DNA of 64,000 nt from Ancrocorticia sp047602305 (GCA_047602305.1 JASGHO010000001.1:2604001-2668000); one strand, 5' to 3'. Positions 16,759 through 26,247 are shown, numbered from the stretch's first letter. The notes: generated by a model not told the origin, from the sequence alone. Program-made: numbers and translations.

Positions 16759-17926
16759 ATGCGCCGAACTTGTGCCGTAGCGCGCGATACTTTGCCAGCA
16801 GTACGTGGCCATCCTTACCGGAAATGGCCGGGATCGAGTGCGGCACCTGCGTGGCCGCCTGGGTGTGCGGATCCAAACCAATGAGCGCGCCCTGCGAGAG
16901 CACCTTCTCCACCGGATTCAGCTCGCGGATCGCGATGCCCGCCACGTGGTCGCGGTGCTCGCGGGCCAACTCGCTGTAAATGTAGGGGTCGTGCTGGCCG
17001 TCGTCGCCCACCAGAATCCAGCGGATGTTTGGGAACGTGATGATGAGATTACGCAGCTGCCGGACCTTGTGCTCCTGGCCCGAGCGGAACAGGCCGGTGG
17101 GGGTGGGGCCCCAGTCGGTCATGAGGAGCGGACCGATGGGCAGGTTGTTGGCGTGAATGAAGGCTTGCATCGCTGGCAGCGTATTCCAGGCGCCGGTGGA
17201 CAGGTAGAACACCGGCGCGTTTGGGTGCTCAGCGAGGATCTCGCGATAGAAATCGGCCATGCCCGGTATCGGAGTGCGGGTGTCGGTGCGCAGCACGAAC
17301 GAGTTCCATGCGGCGAGGAAGGCGCGGGGAAGCCAGGTGACCACCACGGTGTCGTCGATGTCGGAGACCAGCCCGATCGTGGCATCCGGATCAACCACCA
17401 CAACAGGCGCCACCGCCGGTTCGCCAACGATCGGGGTGATGCGGGCTTCGTGCCATCCCGGCGCGAGGCCGTGATCCTCAACGAGAAGGTTGATATAGCC
17501 GCTCGTGTCCGTGCGCGTCTCGATCTTCTGGCCCGCGATCTCCACCGTGACAGGTAGGAAACCGACCTGGGTGGTGAAGAACTGGCGCCATCCTCGCTGG
17601 GCATTCTCAGCGGTGGCGGAAGCACGTTCCACCATGTCATCCACGGTATCGATGGCGCGTCCATGGGCGTCGAGGAAAGTGGAGACCGGGCGGTTGGCTC
17701 CCTTGGGAAGCAACCCGTGAGTTGCTTTGGGGAGGAACGGCAAAGTGAAGGGCTGCTCGCTGGCGGGATCGGCCATGACCGCGCGGGCGAAGACATACAG
17801 CGAGGTGGCCGAGCCATAACCCGTATAAGGGAAGATTCGCGGGAGCCACCCTTGCTCACGACGGCGCACAATGCCGCGCTTGTTGATGGAGTCCTCGAAT
17901 GCTCGTGCGATGTCTGCAAATGCCAC
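16757..17926 (-). CDS. App1-type phosphatidate phosphatase domain protein (DUF2183)
   Basis: 389 residues. The C-terminal half carries HAD-like motifs of the App1 catalytic domain: LVSDIDDTVVVTWLP (nucleophile Asp in DxDDT), FYLSTGAWNT (motif II Ser/Thr), a Lys in EHKVRQLRNLI and ILVGDDGQHDPYIY (motif IV Asp pair). Bacterial relatives are cytosolic proteins of unproven substrate; yeast App1 dephosphorylates phosphatidate. The N-terminal half (about 30-190) is a beta-rich domain common in the actinobacterial form. No signal peptide. A monocistronic gene, convergent with the sugar transferase. Confidence 0.85.
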   Translation of the reverse strand: MAFADIARAFEDSINKRGIVRRREQGWLPRIFPYTGYGSATSLYVFARAVMADPASEQPFTLPFLPKATHGLLPKGANRPVSTFLDAHGRAIDTVDDMVERASATAENAQRGWRQFFTTQVGFLPVTVEIAGQKIETRTDTSGYINLLVEDHGLAPGWHEARITPIVGEPAVAPVVVVDPDATIGLVSDIDDTVVVTWLPRAFLAAWNSFVLRTDTRTPIPGMADFYREILAEHPNAPVFYLSTGAWNTLPAMQAFIHANNLPIGPLLMTDWGPTPTGLFRSGQEHKVRQLRNLIITFPNIRWILVGDDGQHDPYIYSELAREHRDHVAGIAIRELNPVEKVLSQGALIGLDPHTQAATQVPHSIPAISGKDGHVLLAKYRALRHKFGA

Positions 17927-17989
17927 GGGTTCTACTCTACTGAAAGGTTGGGAGTGGATGGGAGTGGTTGGGCTGGATCTTGTCTCGGC

Positions 17990-18055
17990 TACTTAAGCCT
18001 TGGCGCGAGAAGTTGAACGCTGTGCAGGCGAGTTCGTGCGCTAATGCTTAAACTC
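17990..18055. repeat. Intergenic inverted repeat, family P5
   Basis: Left arm TTAAGCCTTGGCGCGAG (17993-18009) and right arm CGTGCGCTAATGCTTAA (18035-18051) are imperfect inverted repeats, 13 of 17 positions. The same arms recur at 61093-61192. Located between the App1-like gene and the gnd terminator. Confidence 0.5.
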
Positions 18056-18065
18056 GTGAAGAGAT

Positions 18066-18108
18066 GAGGGCGGGCCTCGTTCGAATCACTCGAATAAGGC
18101 CCGCCCTC
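18066..18108. terminator. Strong terminator downstream of gnd
   Basis: GAGGGCGGGCCT (18066-18077) pairs with AGGCCCGCCCTC (18097-18108), with an inner TTCGA/TCGAA pair. It lies 24 bp past the gnd stop on the minus strand and probably also stops readers from the left. Confidence 0.8.
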
Positions 18109-18132
18109 AGCGGTCAAGAGAACCTACCGGAC

Positions 18133-19590
18133 TCAGTCCTGCTGCTCCTCGCTGCGGTCGCCGCTCCACAAGGTGTGGAAGGTGCCGTCGCGATCGGTGC
18201 GGTTGTAAGTGTGCGCGCCGAAGAAGTCACGCTGACCCTGGATGAGGTTGGCGGGCAGCTTCGCCGAACGCACGCCGTCGTAGTAGGACAGCGAGGAGGC
18301 GAATGCCGGGATCGGGATGCCGCTCAGTGCCGCGTAGGACACGATGAGGCGCCAATCCGAGATGGCCTTGGCGATCTCCACCGAGAAGTACTCGTCTGCC
18401 AGAAGCAGCGGCAGCTCGGGGTTGCGCTCGTAAGCCTCGGTGATGCGGTTGAGGAACACGGCGCGGATGATGCAGCCGCCGCGCCAGATACGCGCCATGG
18501 CGCCCAGGTCCACGTTCCAGTTGTACTCGTCCGAAGCGGCGCGAATCAGCTCGAAGCCCTGCGAGTAGGCCACCATCTTGGAGGCGTACAGTGCCTGACG
18601 GATTGACTCGATGAAGGCGTCGCGATCCTCGATGGGCATCTCGGCGGTGTGCGGGGGAAGAGCTTCCTGCGCGGCAAGACGCTGCGGCACTGAGCCGGAG
18701 AGTGAGCGGGCGAAGGTGGCCTCGGCAATACCGGTGACCGGGATGCCGAACTTGGCGCCGTTCTGCACGGTCCAGGTGCCGGTGCCCTTCTGGGAGGCGC
18801 GATCGAGGACGATGTCCACGAACGGCTGGTCCGTCTTGGGATCCATGTGCTGGAGAACGTCCGCGGTGATCTCGATGAGGTAGGAGCCGAGCTCGCCCTT
18901 GTTCCACTCCTCGAAGACCTGGCCGATCTCGGTGGCGCTCATTCCGAGCGCCTTACGCATGAGATCGTAGGCCTCGGCGATGAGCTGCATGTCCGCGTAC
19001 TCGATGCCGTTGTGGACCATCTTGACGAAGTGGCCGGCGCCGTCGGGACCCACGTGGGTGCAGCAGGGGACGCCGTCGATCTGAGCGGAGATCTTCTCGA
19101 ACATGGGGCCGAGGCGATCGTAGGATTCGGGGGTGCCGCCGGGCATGACGGACGGGCCCTTGAGTGCGCCCTCTTCGCCGCCGGACACGCCGGAGCCAAC
19201 GAAGTGCAGGCCGCGCGCTCGGATGGACTCCTCGCGGCGGCGGGTGTCCTCGTAGTTGGAGTTGCCGCAGTCCACGATGATGTCGCCTTCGTCCATCAGG
19301 GAGGCGAGCTCCTCGATGACGGCATCGGTGGGGGCGCCGGCCTTCACCATGATGATGGCCACGCGCGGGGTGGACAGGGCACCCACGAAGTCAGCCATGG
19401 ACTCCGCGGGGAAGAACTCGCCTTCGCTCCCGTGATCAGCGAAGACCTTCTCCGTCTTGGATGCGCTGCGGTTGTGGATAGCGACCTTGAAGCCCTTGTG
19501 GGCAAAGTTGCGGGCCAAGTTGGAGCCCATAACGGCCATGCCGGTGACGCCGATATCTGCGACGCCCTTGGCTGGGGTGGGGATAGACAT
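18133..19590 (-). CDS. gnd: 6-phosphogluconate dehydrogenase, decarboxylating
   Basis: 485 residues. Oxidises and decarboxylates 6-phosphogluconate to ribulose 5-phosphate with NADP+ in the pentose phosphate pathway. Rossmann start IGVTGMAVMGSNLARNFAHKG (A-V-M-G in place of the usual G-x-G), then IIVDCGNSNYEDTRRREESI, GSGVSGGEEGALKGPSVMPGG and KMVHNGIEYADMQLIAE with the catalytic Lys and Asn. The C-terminus has the family signature around AMARIWRGGCIIRAVFLN and ends with FHTLWSGDRSEEQQD. GGAGAGAGC precedes the ATG. Followed on the same strand by a strong terminator; pgm lies upstream with a 383-bp gap holding a direct repeat. Confidence 0.97.
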   Translation of the reverse strand: MSIPTPAKGVADIGVTGMAVMGSNLARNFAHKGFKVAIHNRSASKTEKVFADHGSEGEFFPAESMADFVGALSTPRVAIIMVKAGAPTDAVIEELASLMDEGDIIVDCGNSNYEDTRRREESIRARGLHFVGSGVSGGEEGALKGPSVMPGGTPESYDRLGPMFEKISAQIDGVPCCTHVGPDGAGHFVKMVHNGIEYADMQLIAEAYDLMRKALGMSATEIGQVFEEWNKGELGSYLIEITADVLQHMDPKTDQPFVDIVLDRASQKGTGTWTVQNGAKFGIPVTGIAEATFARSLSGSVPQRLAAQEALPPHTAEMPIEDRDAFIESIRQALYASKMVAYSQGFELIRAASDEYNWNVDLGAMARIWRGGCIIRAVFLNRITEAYERNPELPLLLADEYFSVEIAKAISDWRLIVSYAALSGIPIPAFASSLSYYDGVRSAKLPANLIQGQRDFFGAHTYNRTDRDGTFHTLWSGDRSEEQQD

Positions 19591-19675
19591 GCTCTCTCCT
19601 TAGAGTCGGTACATGACAATGGTAGGCGTCTGGGACTGAAGTCCGCACTGAAGTCCGAGTTAAGGTTCGCGAGAA

Positions 19676-19902
19676 CGACGACGAAGCCCGAGCGTACGAA
19701 CGCTTGTGTTTGATATTGAGGGCGAGGAAGTCGGCTGTCGCCGGCACGACGACAGCGCCCTCGCGCTCGCGTTGAAGACGCCGTGCGGCTGACACAGCGG
19801 TGCCCGGACCGTCGCGAGACAACCCGGGCACCACTTTCAGTTATTCACTTGTTTCGACGACGACGCCCGAGCATACGAACGTTTGTGTTCGATACCGAGG
19901 GC
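19676..19902. repeat. Pair of 48-bp direct repeats between gnd and pgm
   Basis: 19676-19723 and 19855-19902 match at 42 of 48 positions. Each contains an imperfect dyad; in the second copy it is CGAAC, 6 nt, GTTCG. Between them is a hairpin, GGTGCCCGG (19799-19807) with CCGGGCACC (19824-19832). Two copies of ACTGAAGTCCG occur at 19635-19657. The gap 19591-19973 shows no gene. Confidence 0.65.
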
Positions 19903-19973
19903 ACGACAGCCGGTCGCCATCGAAAACGTGGGGCCGCGCCGTCGTCGTCGAAAATCAGCCGTGTGGAGCCAAA

Positions 19974-21650
19974 TCAGCCGTTCAGGGCCGCCGACACCAC
20001 AGCCTTCGCTTCCTCCTGGACCTGAGCGAGGTGCTCGGGGCCGTTGAAGGACTCGCCGTAGATCTTGTAGACGTCCTCGGTGCCGGAGGGGCGGGCGGCG
20101 AACCAGGCGTTCTCCGTGACCACCTTGAGGCCGCCGATCTTGGCGCCGTTGCCGGGCGCTGCGACCAGCTTGTCGAGAATGGGCTCGCCAGCCAGTTCGG
20201 TGGCGGTGACGTCCTCGGGCGAGAGAGCGCCGAGCTTGGCCTTCTCTGCCTTCGAAGCGGCGGCGTCGATGCGGGCGTAGGCGGAGGCGCCGTACTTGGC
20301 GACCTGCTCCTCGTGCAGCTGCGACGGCGACTTGCCGGTCACGGCGATGATCTCAGCGGCCAGCAGGTCCATGACCAGGCCGTCCTTGTCCGTGGTCCAC
20401 ACGACGCCGTCCTTGCGGAGGAAGGAGCCTCCTGCGGATTCCTCGCCGCCGAAGCCGAGCATGCCAGTCAGCAGACCGGGCACGAACCACTTGAAGCCCA
20501 CCGGGACCTCGACCACCTTGCGGCCGATGCCATCCACCACGCGGTTGATGAGGGAGGAGGAGACGAGAGTCTTGCCCACGCCGGCATCCTCGCCCCAGCC
20601 GGGGCGGTGCGTGAAGAGGTACTCGATGGCTACCGCGAGGTAGTGGTTCGGGTTCATGAGGCCGCCGTCGGGGGTGACGATGCCGTGACGATCCGAGTCG
20701 GCGTCGTTGCCGGTGGCGATGTCGTAAGGAACGTTGCCGTCCGCATCCGGGGTCATGCGCTCACGCAGCGAGGCCATGGAGTAGGGGGAGGAGCAGTCCA
20801 TGCGGATCTTGCCGTCCCAATCCAAGGTCATGAAGGGCCAGCGCGGATCGGCCTCGGGGTTGACCACGGTGAGGTTGATGTCGTACTTCTTGGCGATCTC
20901 GCCCCAGTACTCCACCGACGCGCCACCCATCGGGTCGGCGCCGATGCGCACGCCAGCTTCGCGAATGGCGTCGAAATCGATCATCTCGGCCAGCGAATCC
21001 ACGTACAGCCCGCGGAAGTCGAAGCCCTTGACCTGCTTGACGGCCTCCTCGTAGGGGACGCGCTTGATGTCCTTCCAACCGGCGGCGATGAGCTCGTTGG
21101 CGCGAGCTGCGATCACCGAGGTGGCATCGGTATCGGCCGGGCCGCCCGTGGGCGGGTTGTACTTGAAGCCGCCGTCGCGGGGCGGATTGTGGGAGGGGGT
21201 GATGACGATGCCGTCAGCGAGGCCCGCTCCCTCCTGGCGCAGACCCTCCTCGGAGCCGACGCCGTTGGCCACCAGGATCGCCAGCGACACGGCGGGGGTG
21301 GGGGTGTAGGAACCGCGGGAGTCGATGCGGACATCGGCGCCGTTGGCTACCAGCACCTCGACGGCCGTCTTCTCGGCCGGCTCGGAGAGTGCGTGGGTAT
21401 CGCGGCCGATGAAGATCGGGCCGTCGTAGCCCTGGGCGTTGCGGTACTCCACGATGGCCTGCGTGGTTGCGGCGATGTGTGCCTCGTTGAAGGCGCCATC
21501 AAGGGAAGAGCCGCGGTGGCCCGAGGTGCCGAAGACAACGGCTTGCAGCGGGTCAGCCGGGTCCGGCTCAATGTCGTAGTAAGCGGAGAGGAGTGCATCG
21601 ACGTCGATGAGGTCCTCGGGAAGTGCGGGAAGTCCAGCTCGTTCGTTCAT
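19974..21650 (-). CDS. pgm: Phosphoglucomutase (alpha-D-glucose phosphate-specific)
   Basis: 558 residues. Interconverts glucose 1-phosphate and glucose 6-phosphate, linking glycogen and nucleotide-sugar pools to glycolysis. The phosphoserine loop is ITPSHNPP (Ser153), the substrate loop near the start is FGTSGHRGSS, the metal loop is NDADSDRHG, the sugar loop GFGGEESAGG and the C-terminal phosphate-binding loop FAARPSGTEDVYKIY. Length fits the family. No ribosome-binding site is seen; GACAAT lies 7 nt before the ATG on the minus strand, suggesting a leaderless transcript. Confidence 0.97.
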   Translation of the reverse strand: MNERAGLPALPEDLIDVDALLSAYYDIEPDPADPLQAVVFGTSGHRGSSLDGAFNEAHIAATTQAIVEYRNAQGYDGPIFIGRDTHALSEPAEKTAVEVLVANGADVRIDSRGSYTPTPAVSLAILVANGVGSEEGLRQEGAGLADGIVITPSHNPPRDGGFKYNPPTGGPADTDATSVIAARANELIAAGWKDIKRVPYEEAVKQVKGFDFRGLYVDSLAEMIDFDAIREAGVRIGADPMGGASVEYWGEIAKKYDINLTVVNPEADPRWPFMTLDWDGKIRMDCSSPYSMASLRERMTPDADGNVPYDIATGNDADSDRHGIVTPDGGLMNPNHYLAVAIEYLFTHRPGWGEDAGVGKTLVSSSLINRVVDGIGRKVVEVPVGFKWFVPGLLTGMLGFGGEESAGGSFLRKDGVVWTTDKDGLVMDLLAAEIIAVTGKSPSQLHEEQVAKYGASAYARIDAAASKAEKAKLGALSPEDVTATELAGEPILDKLVAAPGNGAKIGGLKVVTENAWFAARPSGTEDVYKIYGESFNGPEHLAQVQEEAKAVVSAALNG

Positions 21651-21738
21651 GATTCCGATTGTCGCACGTCACACTTTTTTTCGCAGGTCCGTCCCGGTGC
21701 GAAACTCGTCTTTCTCGCTCCGTGAACGGAGGTTTGTT

Positions 21739-21754
21739 CTGTCAACGATGACAG
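21739..21754. terminator. Small hairpin after the DUF2079 gene
   Basis: CTGTCA (21739-21744) and TGACAG (21749-21754), 4-nt loop, 10 bp past the DUF2079 stop on the minus strand. A weak terminator candidate. Confidence 0.3.
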
Positions 21755-21764
21755 CGCGCCTGCC

Positions 21765-23381
21765 TCAAGCGTCGCTGCGAGTGAGCACGAGGAAACCGCC
21801 CTCGTCGAAAGCGACTTCCCACGTTCCCCCGAATCGCTGCTCCGCCCAGCTTTCCGGACCGGCAGGGTCGTTGGCAGCATCGTGTCCCGGCCCCACCGCG
21901 ACCGTGTCCACCTGCGCGTCCGCAACCGTCCCTTCCCAGTAGGCCGTGTTGTCCGGCACGACGTACGCCAGCATGTGTAGATCGGCGACGACGGCGCGGC
22001 CCGTCCCGACCGCTTCGAGCGCGGCTTGTCCGGCCTGCTGGTCGACGACGTCGAATCCATTGGTTCCACGAAGATAGGTGCCCATGGGGCCGTTCCAGAA
22101 CATGCCCGCGCTGGAGAGGGCGGTGGCGAGGACGGCTATGGGGATGATGAGGCGCTGCCAGGAAGGGCGAAGACGCGTGGATATTGATGTGGATCTGGTG
22201 CGATCGACGCCGTCGAGGAGGGCGGCGTAAGCAATCGGTATGAGGATTGCCGAGTAGTGCCAGGACCAGCCCCAGTAGAACTCCACATTCCCCACGAATC
22301 TCCAGGCCAGAGTGGGCACCATGAGCCAGACGAGCGGGCTGCGCAGCCCGATAATGCCCGTGGCGAGCACAAGAAGCAGCAGGGTGACGATCTTTTCGCC
22401 GGGGCCGAAAAGCCCGGTGAGAAAGCCAAGGAATCCGCGCGTGGCGTTCTCGGCGTCCGAGAGACGATCCGTGTAGTCCCATCCGCCATGCGGGTTGAGC
22501 AAGGGAAGAATGACAGCAATTGAGGCGACGAACCAGAACACTCCCCACACCACCAGGGCGATGCCGGGAGTTGCGGCTTTGTCAGTCCAGGTTGCCCGGA
22601 GGCTGCGCCAGGTGCGCAGGGGGAAGGGATAGGGCCTATCCTCGCGCCGTGCGGCAACCTTGCCCCACTCGATCCACAGCAGAACGAAGCCGAAGGCAGC
22701 AACCGTCAAGCCAAGATCTTCCTTGACGAAGACCAGCAGACTGATCTCCACAAAGGCCCGCTTCGTGCGGCCTTCCAGCCAATGCACGAGACCAAAAGCC
22801 AGCAGTGGAACCGCGAAGGCGATCTCGTGGAACTGGGCGGCGACCGCGCTGAGCAGCCCCCAACTGGCCACGTACCCCACGCCCAGCAGCGTTCCCCACA
22901 CCTTGCCCAACCTGATGCGCCCCAGCCGGGTCACCGGCACGGATGACCAGGCGAAAAGCAGCCCTTGCAGGATGAGAAGCGTCAGCCCCGAGGGAAAGAG
23001 CCGGAAGAAAGGCCCAAGAAGGACGAGCAACGGGTGGAAGTGGTCGCCGAGCAGGTTGTAGCCGGGGCCCTTGATGTCCACAATCGGCACCTGTACATGC
23101 GCGTACTGCTGCGCGAGCTGGGTGAAGATTCCGAGGTCCCAGGAGGGGACAAAGAAGCTTCGCCACTGCGCTACGGAATACGCAATGTAGAACGCCGCCG
23201 CGATGGCGGCAATAAGCCAAGCGACAAGATCTGGGTGCGGGGAGGCGTGGGACTGCGAGTTCCCGAATAGAAGTCGCCACCGGGATACCTGTGCCGAATG
23301 AGCCTCCTGCACCGGCATCACCTCGTGTTTTTGCGAGACTTCAGAATCCTCATCCCATGTTTGTTTCTGGTCTGGTGTCAC
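21765..23381 (-). CDS. DUF2079 polytopic membrane protein
   Basis: 538 residues with about ten predicted membrane helices. DUF2079 features include SWDLGIFTQLAQQYAHVQ early on, GPGYNLLGDHFHPLLVLLGPFF, then QFHEIAFAVPLLAF and VKEDLGLTV. The pattern of acidic and His residues at the outer loop after helix 1 is like that of GT-C type glycosyltransferases. Substrate unknown. The GTG start overlaps the stop of the upstream flippase-like gene by 4 bp (GTGA), so the two are translationally coupled and probably act on the same lipid-linked glycan or lipid. Confidence 0.82.
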   Translation of the reverse strand: MTPDQKQTWDEDSEVSQKHEVMPVQEAHSAQVSRWRLLFGNSQSHASPHPDLVAWLIAAIAAAFYIAYSVAQWRSFFVPSWDLGIFTQLAQQYAHVQVPIVDIKGPGYNLLGDHFHPLLVLLGPFFRLFPSGLTLLILQGLLFAWSSVPVTRLGRIRLGKVWGTLLGVGYVASWGLLSAVAAQFHEIAFAVPLLAFGLVHWLEGRTKRAFVEISLLVFVKEDLGLTVAAFGFVLLWIEWGKVAARREDRPYPFPLRTWRSLRATWTDKAATPGIALVVWGVFWFVASIAVILPLLNPHGGWDYTDRLSDAENATRGFLGFLTGLFGPGEKIVTLLLLVLATGIIGLRSPLVWLMVPTLAWRFVGNVEFYWGWSWHYSAILIPIAYAALLDGVDRTRSTSISTRLRPSWQRLIIPIAVLATALSSAGMFWNGPMGTYLRGTNGFDVVDQQAGQAALEAVGTGRAVVADLHMLAYVVPDNTAYWEGTVADAQVDTVAVGPGHDAANDPAGPESWAEQRFGGTWEVAFDEGGFLVLTRSDA

Positions 23382-26089
23382 ACGAGGTCTCGTTTCTGGC
23401 AGTAGCGCAAGGCGAACCAGCCCAATGGCACGCGACCCCAGAAGGTGAAGAGCCGGTACAGGATCGCGGTGGAGAAGGCGATGGAAGCGGGAACTCCGGC
23501 CAGCGTCAGGCCGCCGGTGAGGGCGGCCTCAACAGGGCCGATACCGCCGGGGGAGGGCACGATGGAGCCGACGGAGTTCGAGACGAGGTAGGTGACCGCG
23601 AGTGTCACAACCGGCAGGGTGTACCCAAATGCGGCGAGCGAACCGCCGAAGGCTGCCACGAAGGAGACGGTTTGCAGGACTGAGCCGAGGAAGCCGTAAA
23701 GAACCCGGCTGGGGTTGGTGCCCAGCCACACCAAGCGCGGCCAAATCTGGTCAATGGTGGGCTGGATCTTTGCCAGAATCCAGCGCCGCGCAGGGCCAAC
23801 GAGGAACACCACGGCCACAGCGAGAACAACCCCGAGGAACGTCACAACGATTGTGCCCGAGGGCACCGAGAACGATCCGATATTTCCCGTGACCAAACCC
23901 AGAATGACGAGCAACAGCACCGTGGTGACGAACTGCGCCACCTGCACCAACGAGACCGTTGCGATGGCCACCGGCGTGGACACCTTGTGTTTCTGGAGGA
24001 AACGAAGGTTGAGAGCGGCCGGCCCAATGCCCGCGGGAGCCACCAGCGTGACCACCGAGGCCGCGACCTGCACGAGCGTGGTTGCCTTGAGTGAGATCTT
24101 TTCCGCAGTGTAGGCCTTGAGTGTGATGGCAGCGCCCAGGTACGTCAATAAACCGGCCACGAAGGCGAAGATCATCCATCCGGGAACCGCTTGCGCGACG
24201 GTCTCCTTGAGCTGTTCAAAGTTGACCGAACCGAGGAGCAGGTACACGGCAATGAGGCCGATGGAGACGGTGATGACCGTCTTTGGCGAGAACCGCCGAA
24301 GCTGCGTCGGCTCCACATCGCCAGCCTCGGGAACCATGGAGACCAAGCCGTCACGTACCGCCTGGAGTTGTTTGCGGTCGGAGAGAACTTCAAGGGTTTC
24401 GTGCGGCAGGATGGCCTTTTGCATGATGGGGGCCATCGTGATGAGCTGATCCACGGGCAGGCAGCGCTGCGCCGAGGCGAGTGCGCGCTCAACCCCGAGA
24501 TGGGCCGCCAATGCTCCCATGGCCTGTGCCATGTCGATGCGCCGCGCCACCTCACTGGAGGCCACGGAACCGTTGTGCCAGTGGAGTAGTTCCACGTGAT
24601 CGTCGTGGACCGCCAGAGTGCCCTCGTGAATATCTCCATGCGAGAGCCCGCGCAGATGGGCTTTCTGAAGCAACCCCCACACCCCGTCGAGGACGGAATC
24701 CGATACATCACCGGGATCGAGGAGATTGAGGGCCTTGGCCCCGTTGAGTTCGAACGCCGCCAGCATCGACATGTCCGAGGAGGCAATCCGCACCGAACGA
24801 TCCGGACACACCTGCGCCTGGGTAGCGGAAAGCTCCATGAGTGCCAGTTGCTCCGCCGAGGCCTCGATAGTTCGATCGGAACGCCGCGTGGTGGTGGTGA
24901 GAACGATACGGTTCCACATCGTCGAGAGTATTCCCATGATCTGCTGGTCCGCATCGATGAGGGCCAGGTGATGGGCGCGCCCCTCGCAATCCACCGCTAC
25001 GTAATTGCGCGCGGTTCCCGGGCCAAGCGGTGGGTGATACTCGGCGAGAAACTTCTCGCGCATCCCGACGGCGTCGATGGACATGTCCATCGTCAGGGCG
25101 CTGACCTTGGGTTCAACGAGGTTCTCCCCCAACGTCGCGAGTTCGTCAAGAGTTTCGACGACGACGCCCTCCTCGCCTTCTTCTGGCGTTTCGACGGAAG
25201 CACTCGAAGCTGATTGCTTGTGGCGCAGCGCGGCACCGGCGTGATCGATGATGCTCCGGATTTGAGAAAGTCCGTAGCGGTCCACGTAGCCGAGAGGGGA
25301 TTGCGTGACGGTTCTCCACCCCGCCAGCTGGGTTTCTTCGGGGAGCTCGTCAATGCGCACGATATGGGTGGCGTCAATACCCGATCGCCGTACCAGGTGG
25401 ATGAGATCCAGATCGGTGGCTCGTTCAGGAAGGTCGCCGGCGATGTAGCGGCCCATTTGCCCGCAGAACACTCCAAGGAATACTGTGATGAGGGCTCCGG
25501 GAAGAGTCTGGTTTCCTTGCAGGACTGAGATCACCAGGGCCACCGAGAGAAGCGGCCACCCCCACGATGTAGTTTTTGAGGCGCGCCCTGATCCTGCCAC
25601 CGTCAGTAACGCGGCGATGACGGACACGTAGGGTAGCAGGTTGATAATCGACTGCTCCGCGAGCGAATCAGAAAGCTGGCCGGTGATCGGCGAGAGAGGG
25701 AAATACTGCTCGAAAAGCCAGAGTGATCCATACGAAATAGCTACCGCGGAACCGGCACTTCCCAATGCGGAAGCCAGGCTGCGCCAGCGTTGATGCCAGA
25801 TGAGATCAACGATGACAGCCAGTGGCACGAAGAAGCTCAGTAGGCCTTCCAGCACAGCGATCGGCATGAGAAGAATCGACTCAAGAATCCCCGAGGTAGC
25901 GGTTCGGACATCGCGTGTGACCGCCAACGTTGTGGCGGAACCATACACGGCCAGCAACATCACCAGGGCGATACCGGCGAGGGCAAGAACCGCGGAAACG
26001 AGGTCACCAGGACGCCGAACCCAACGCACCACTTCGTCCACCAAAATAACCTCTCGGCGAGGACCTGGCGGCACTGAGTTACTCGACAT
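23378..26089 (-). CDS. Flippase-like (LPG-synthase TM family) protein with kinase-like middle domain
   Basis: 903 residues in three parts. (1) N-terminal membrane domain of about six helices (about 30-230). (2) Soluble domain (about 235-620) with a kinase-like core: the segment LRGLSHGDIHEGTLAVHDDHVELLHWHNGS looks like the HGD-x-H-x-x-N catalytic loop, with the Asn replaced by Thr and no clear DFG, so it is probably degenerate. (3) C-terminal membrane domain (about 630-895) with UPF0104 / lysylphosphatidylglycerol-synthase-TM hallmarks, such as APAGIGPAALNLRFL and SIVPSPGGIGPVEAALTGGL. Relatives transfer or flip lipids across the membrane. A strong GGAAGGAGG precedes the ATG. Coupled to the DUF2079 gene downstream. 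Confidence 0.8.
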   Translation of the reverse strand: MSSNSVPPGPRREVILVDEVVRWVRRPGDLVSAVLALAGIALVMLLAVYGSATTLAVTRDVRTATSGILESILLMPIAVLEGLLSFFVPLAVIVDLIWHQRWRSLASALGSAGSAVAISYGSLWLFEQYFPLSPITGQLSDSLAEQSIINLLPYVSVIAALLTVAGSGRASKTTSWGWPLLSVALVISVLQGNQTLPGALITVFLGVFCGQMGRYIAGDLPERATDLDLIHLVRRSGIDATHIVRIDELPEETQLAGWRTVTQSPLGYVDRYGLSQIRSIIDHAGAALRHKQSASSASVETPEEGEEGVVVETLDELATLGENLVEPKVSALTMDMSIDAVGMREKFLAEYHPPLGPGTARNYVAVDCEGRAHHLALIDADQQIMGILSTMWNRIVLTTTTRRSDRTIEASAEQLALMELSATQAQVCPDRSVRIASSDMSMLAAFELNGAKALNLLDPGDVSDSVLDGVWGLLQKAHLRGLSHGDIHEGTLAVHDDHVELLHWHNGSVASSEVARRIDMAQAMGALAAHLGVERALASAQRCLPVDQLITMAPIMQKAILPHETLEVLSDRKQLQAVRDGLVSMVPEAGDVEPTQLRRFSPKTVITVSIGLIAVYLLLGSVNFEQLKETVAQAVPGWMIFAFVAGLLTYLGAAITLKAYTAEKISLKATTLVQVAASVVTLVAPAGIGPAALNLRFLQKHKVSTPVAIATVSLVQVAQFVTTVLLLVILGLVTGNIGSFSVPSGTIVVTFLGVVLAVAVVFLVGPARRWILAKIQPTIDQIWPRLVWLGTNPSRVLYGFLGSVLQTVSFVAAFGGSLAAFGYTLPVVTLAVTYLVSNSVGSIVPSPGGIGPVEAALTGGLTLAGVPASIAFSTAILYRLFTFWGRVPLGWFALRYCQKRDLV

Positions 26090-26114
26090 CTTGACCTCCT
26101 TCCAGCGTGAGTGA

Positions 26115-26153
26115 CCACACCAATAGTCCTTGACTTACTGGCGTGATCTCTTC
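26115..26153. repeat. Family P4 repeat, diverged copy
   Basis: CACACCAATAGTCC, then ACTGGCGTGATCTCT: an inverted ACACCAAT...CTGGCGT core followed by GATCTCT, matching the copies at 48751-48912 and 54701-54746. Lies between two minus-strand genes. Confidence 0.45.
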
Positions 26154-26247
26154 ATTTTATGATTCTGCTCCGACAGTCTTTTCAAGCGAAAGCACGAAAA
26201 TGTTTCCCCGAGTTATGGGCTACCCAGAGGGCTAGCCCACGGAGAAA

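Noticed and set aside
18066..18108. tRNA-like GTTCGAATC in the gap near gnd
   Set aside because: The sequence lies inside a strong hairpin terminator; no cloverleaf, acceptor stem or anticodon arm can be drawn.
19855..19902. Possible LexA (SOS) box in the direct repeats
   Set aside because: The half-sites CGAAC and GTTCG are 6 nt apart, whereas the Gram-positive LexA box has 4; the neighbours are not SOS genes.
19800..21725. Plus-strand frame of about 640 codons opposite pgm
   Set aside because: Complement of pgm with no family resemblance; similar antisense frames occur opposite the receptor gene (37041-38747) and the GST gene (39030-40346).
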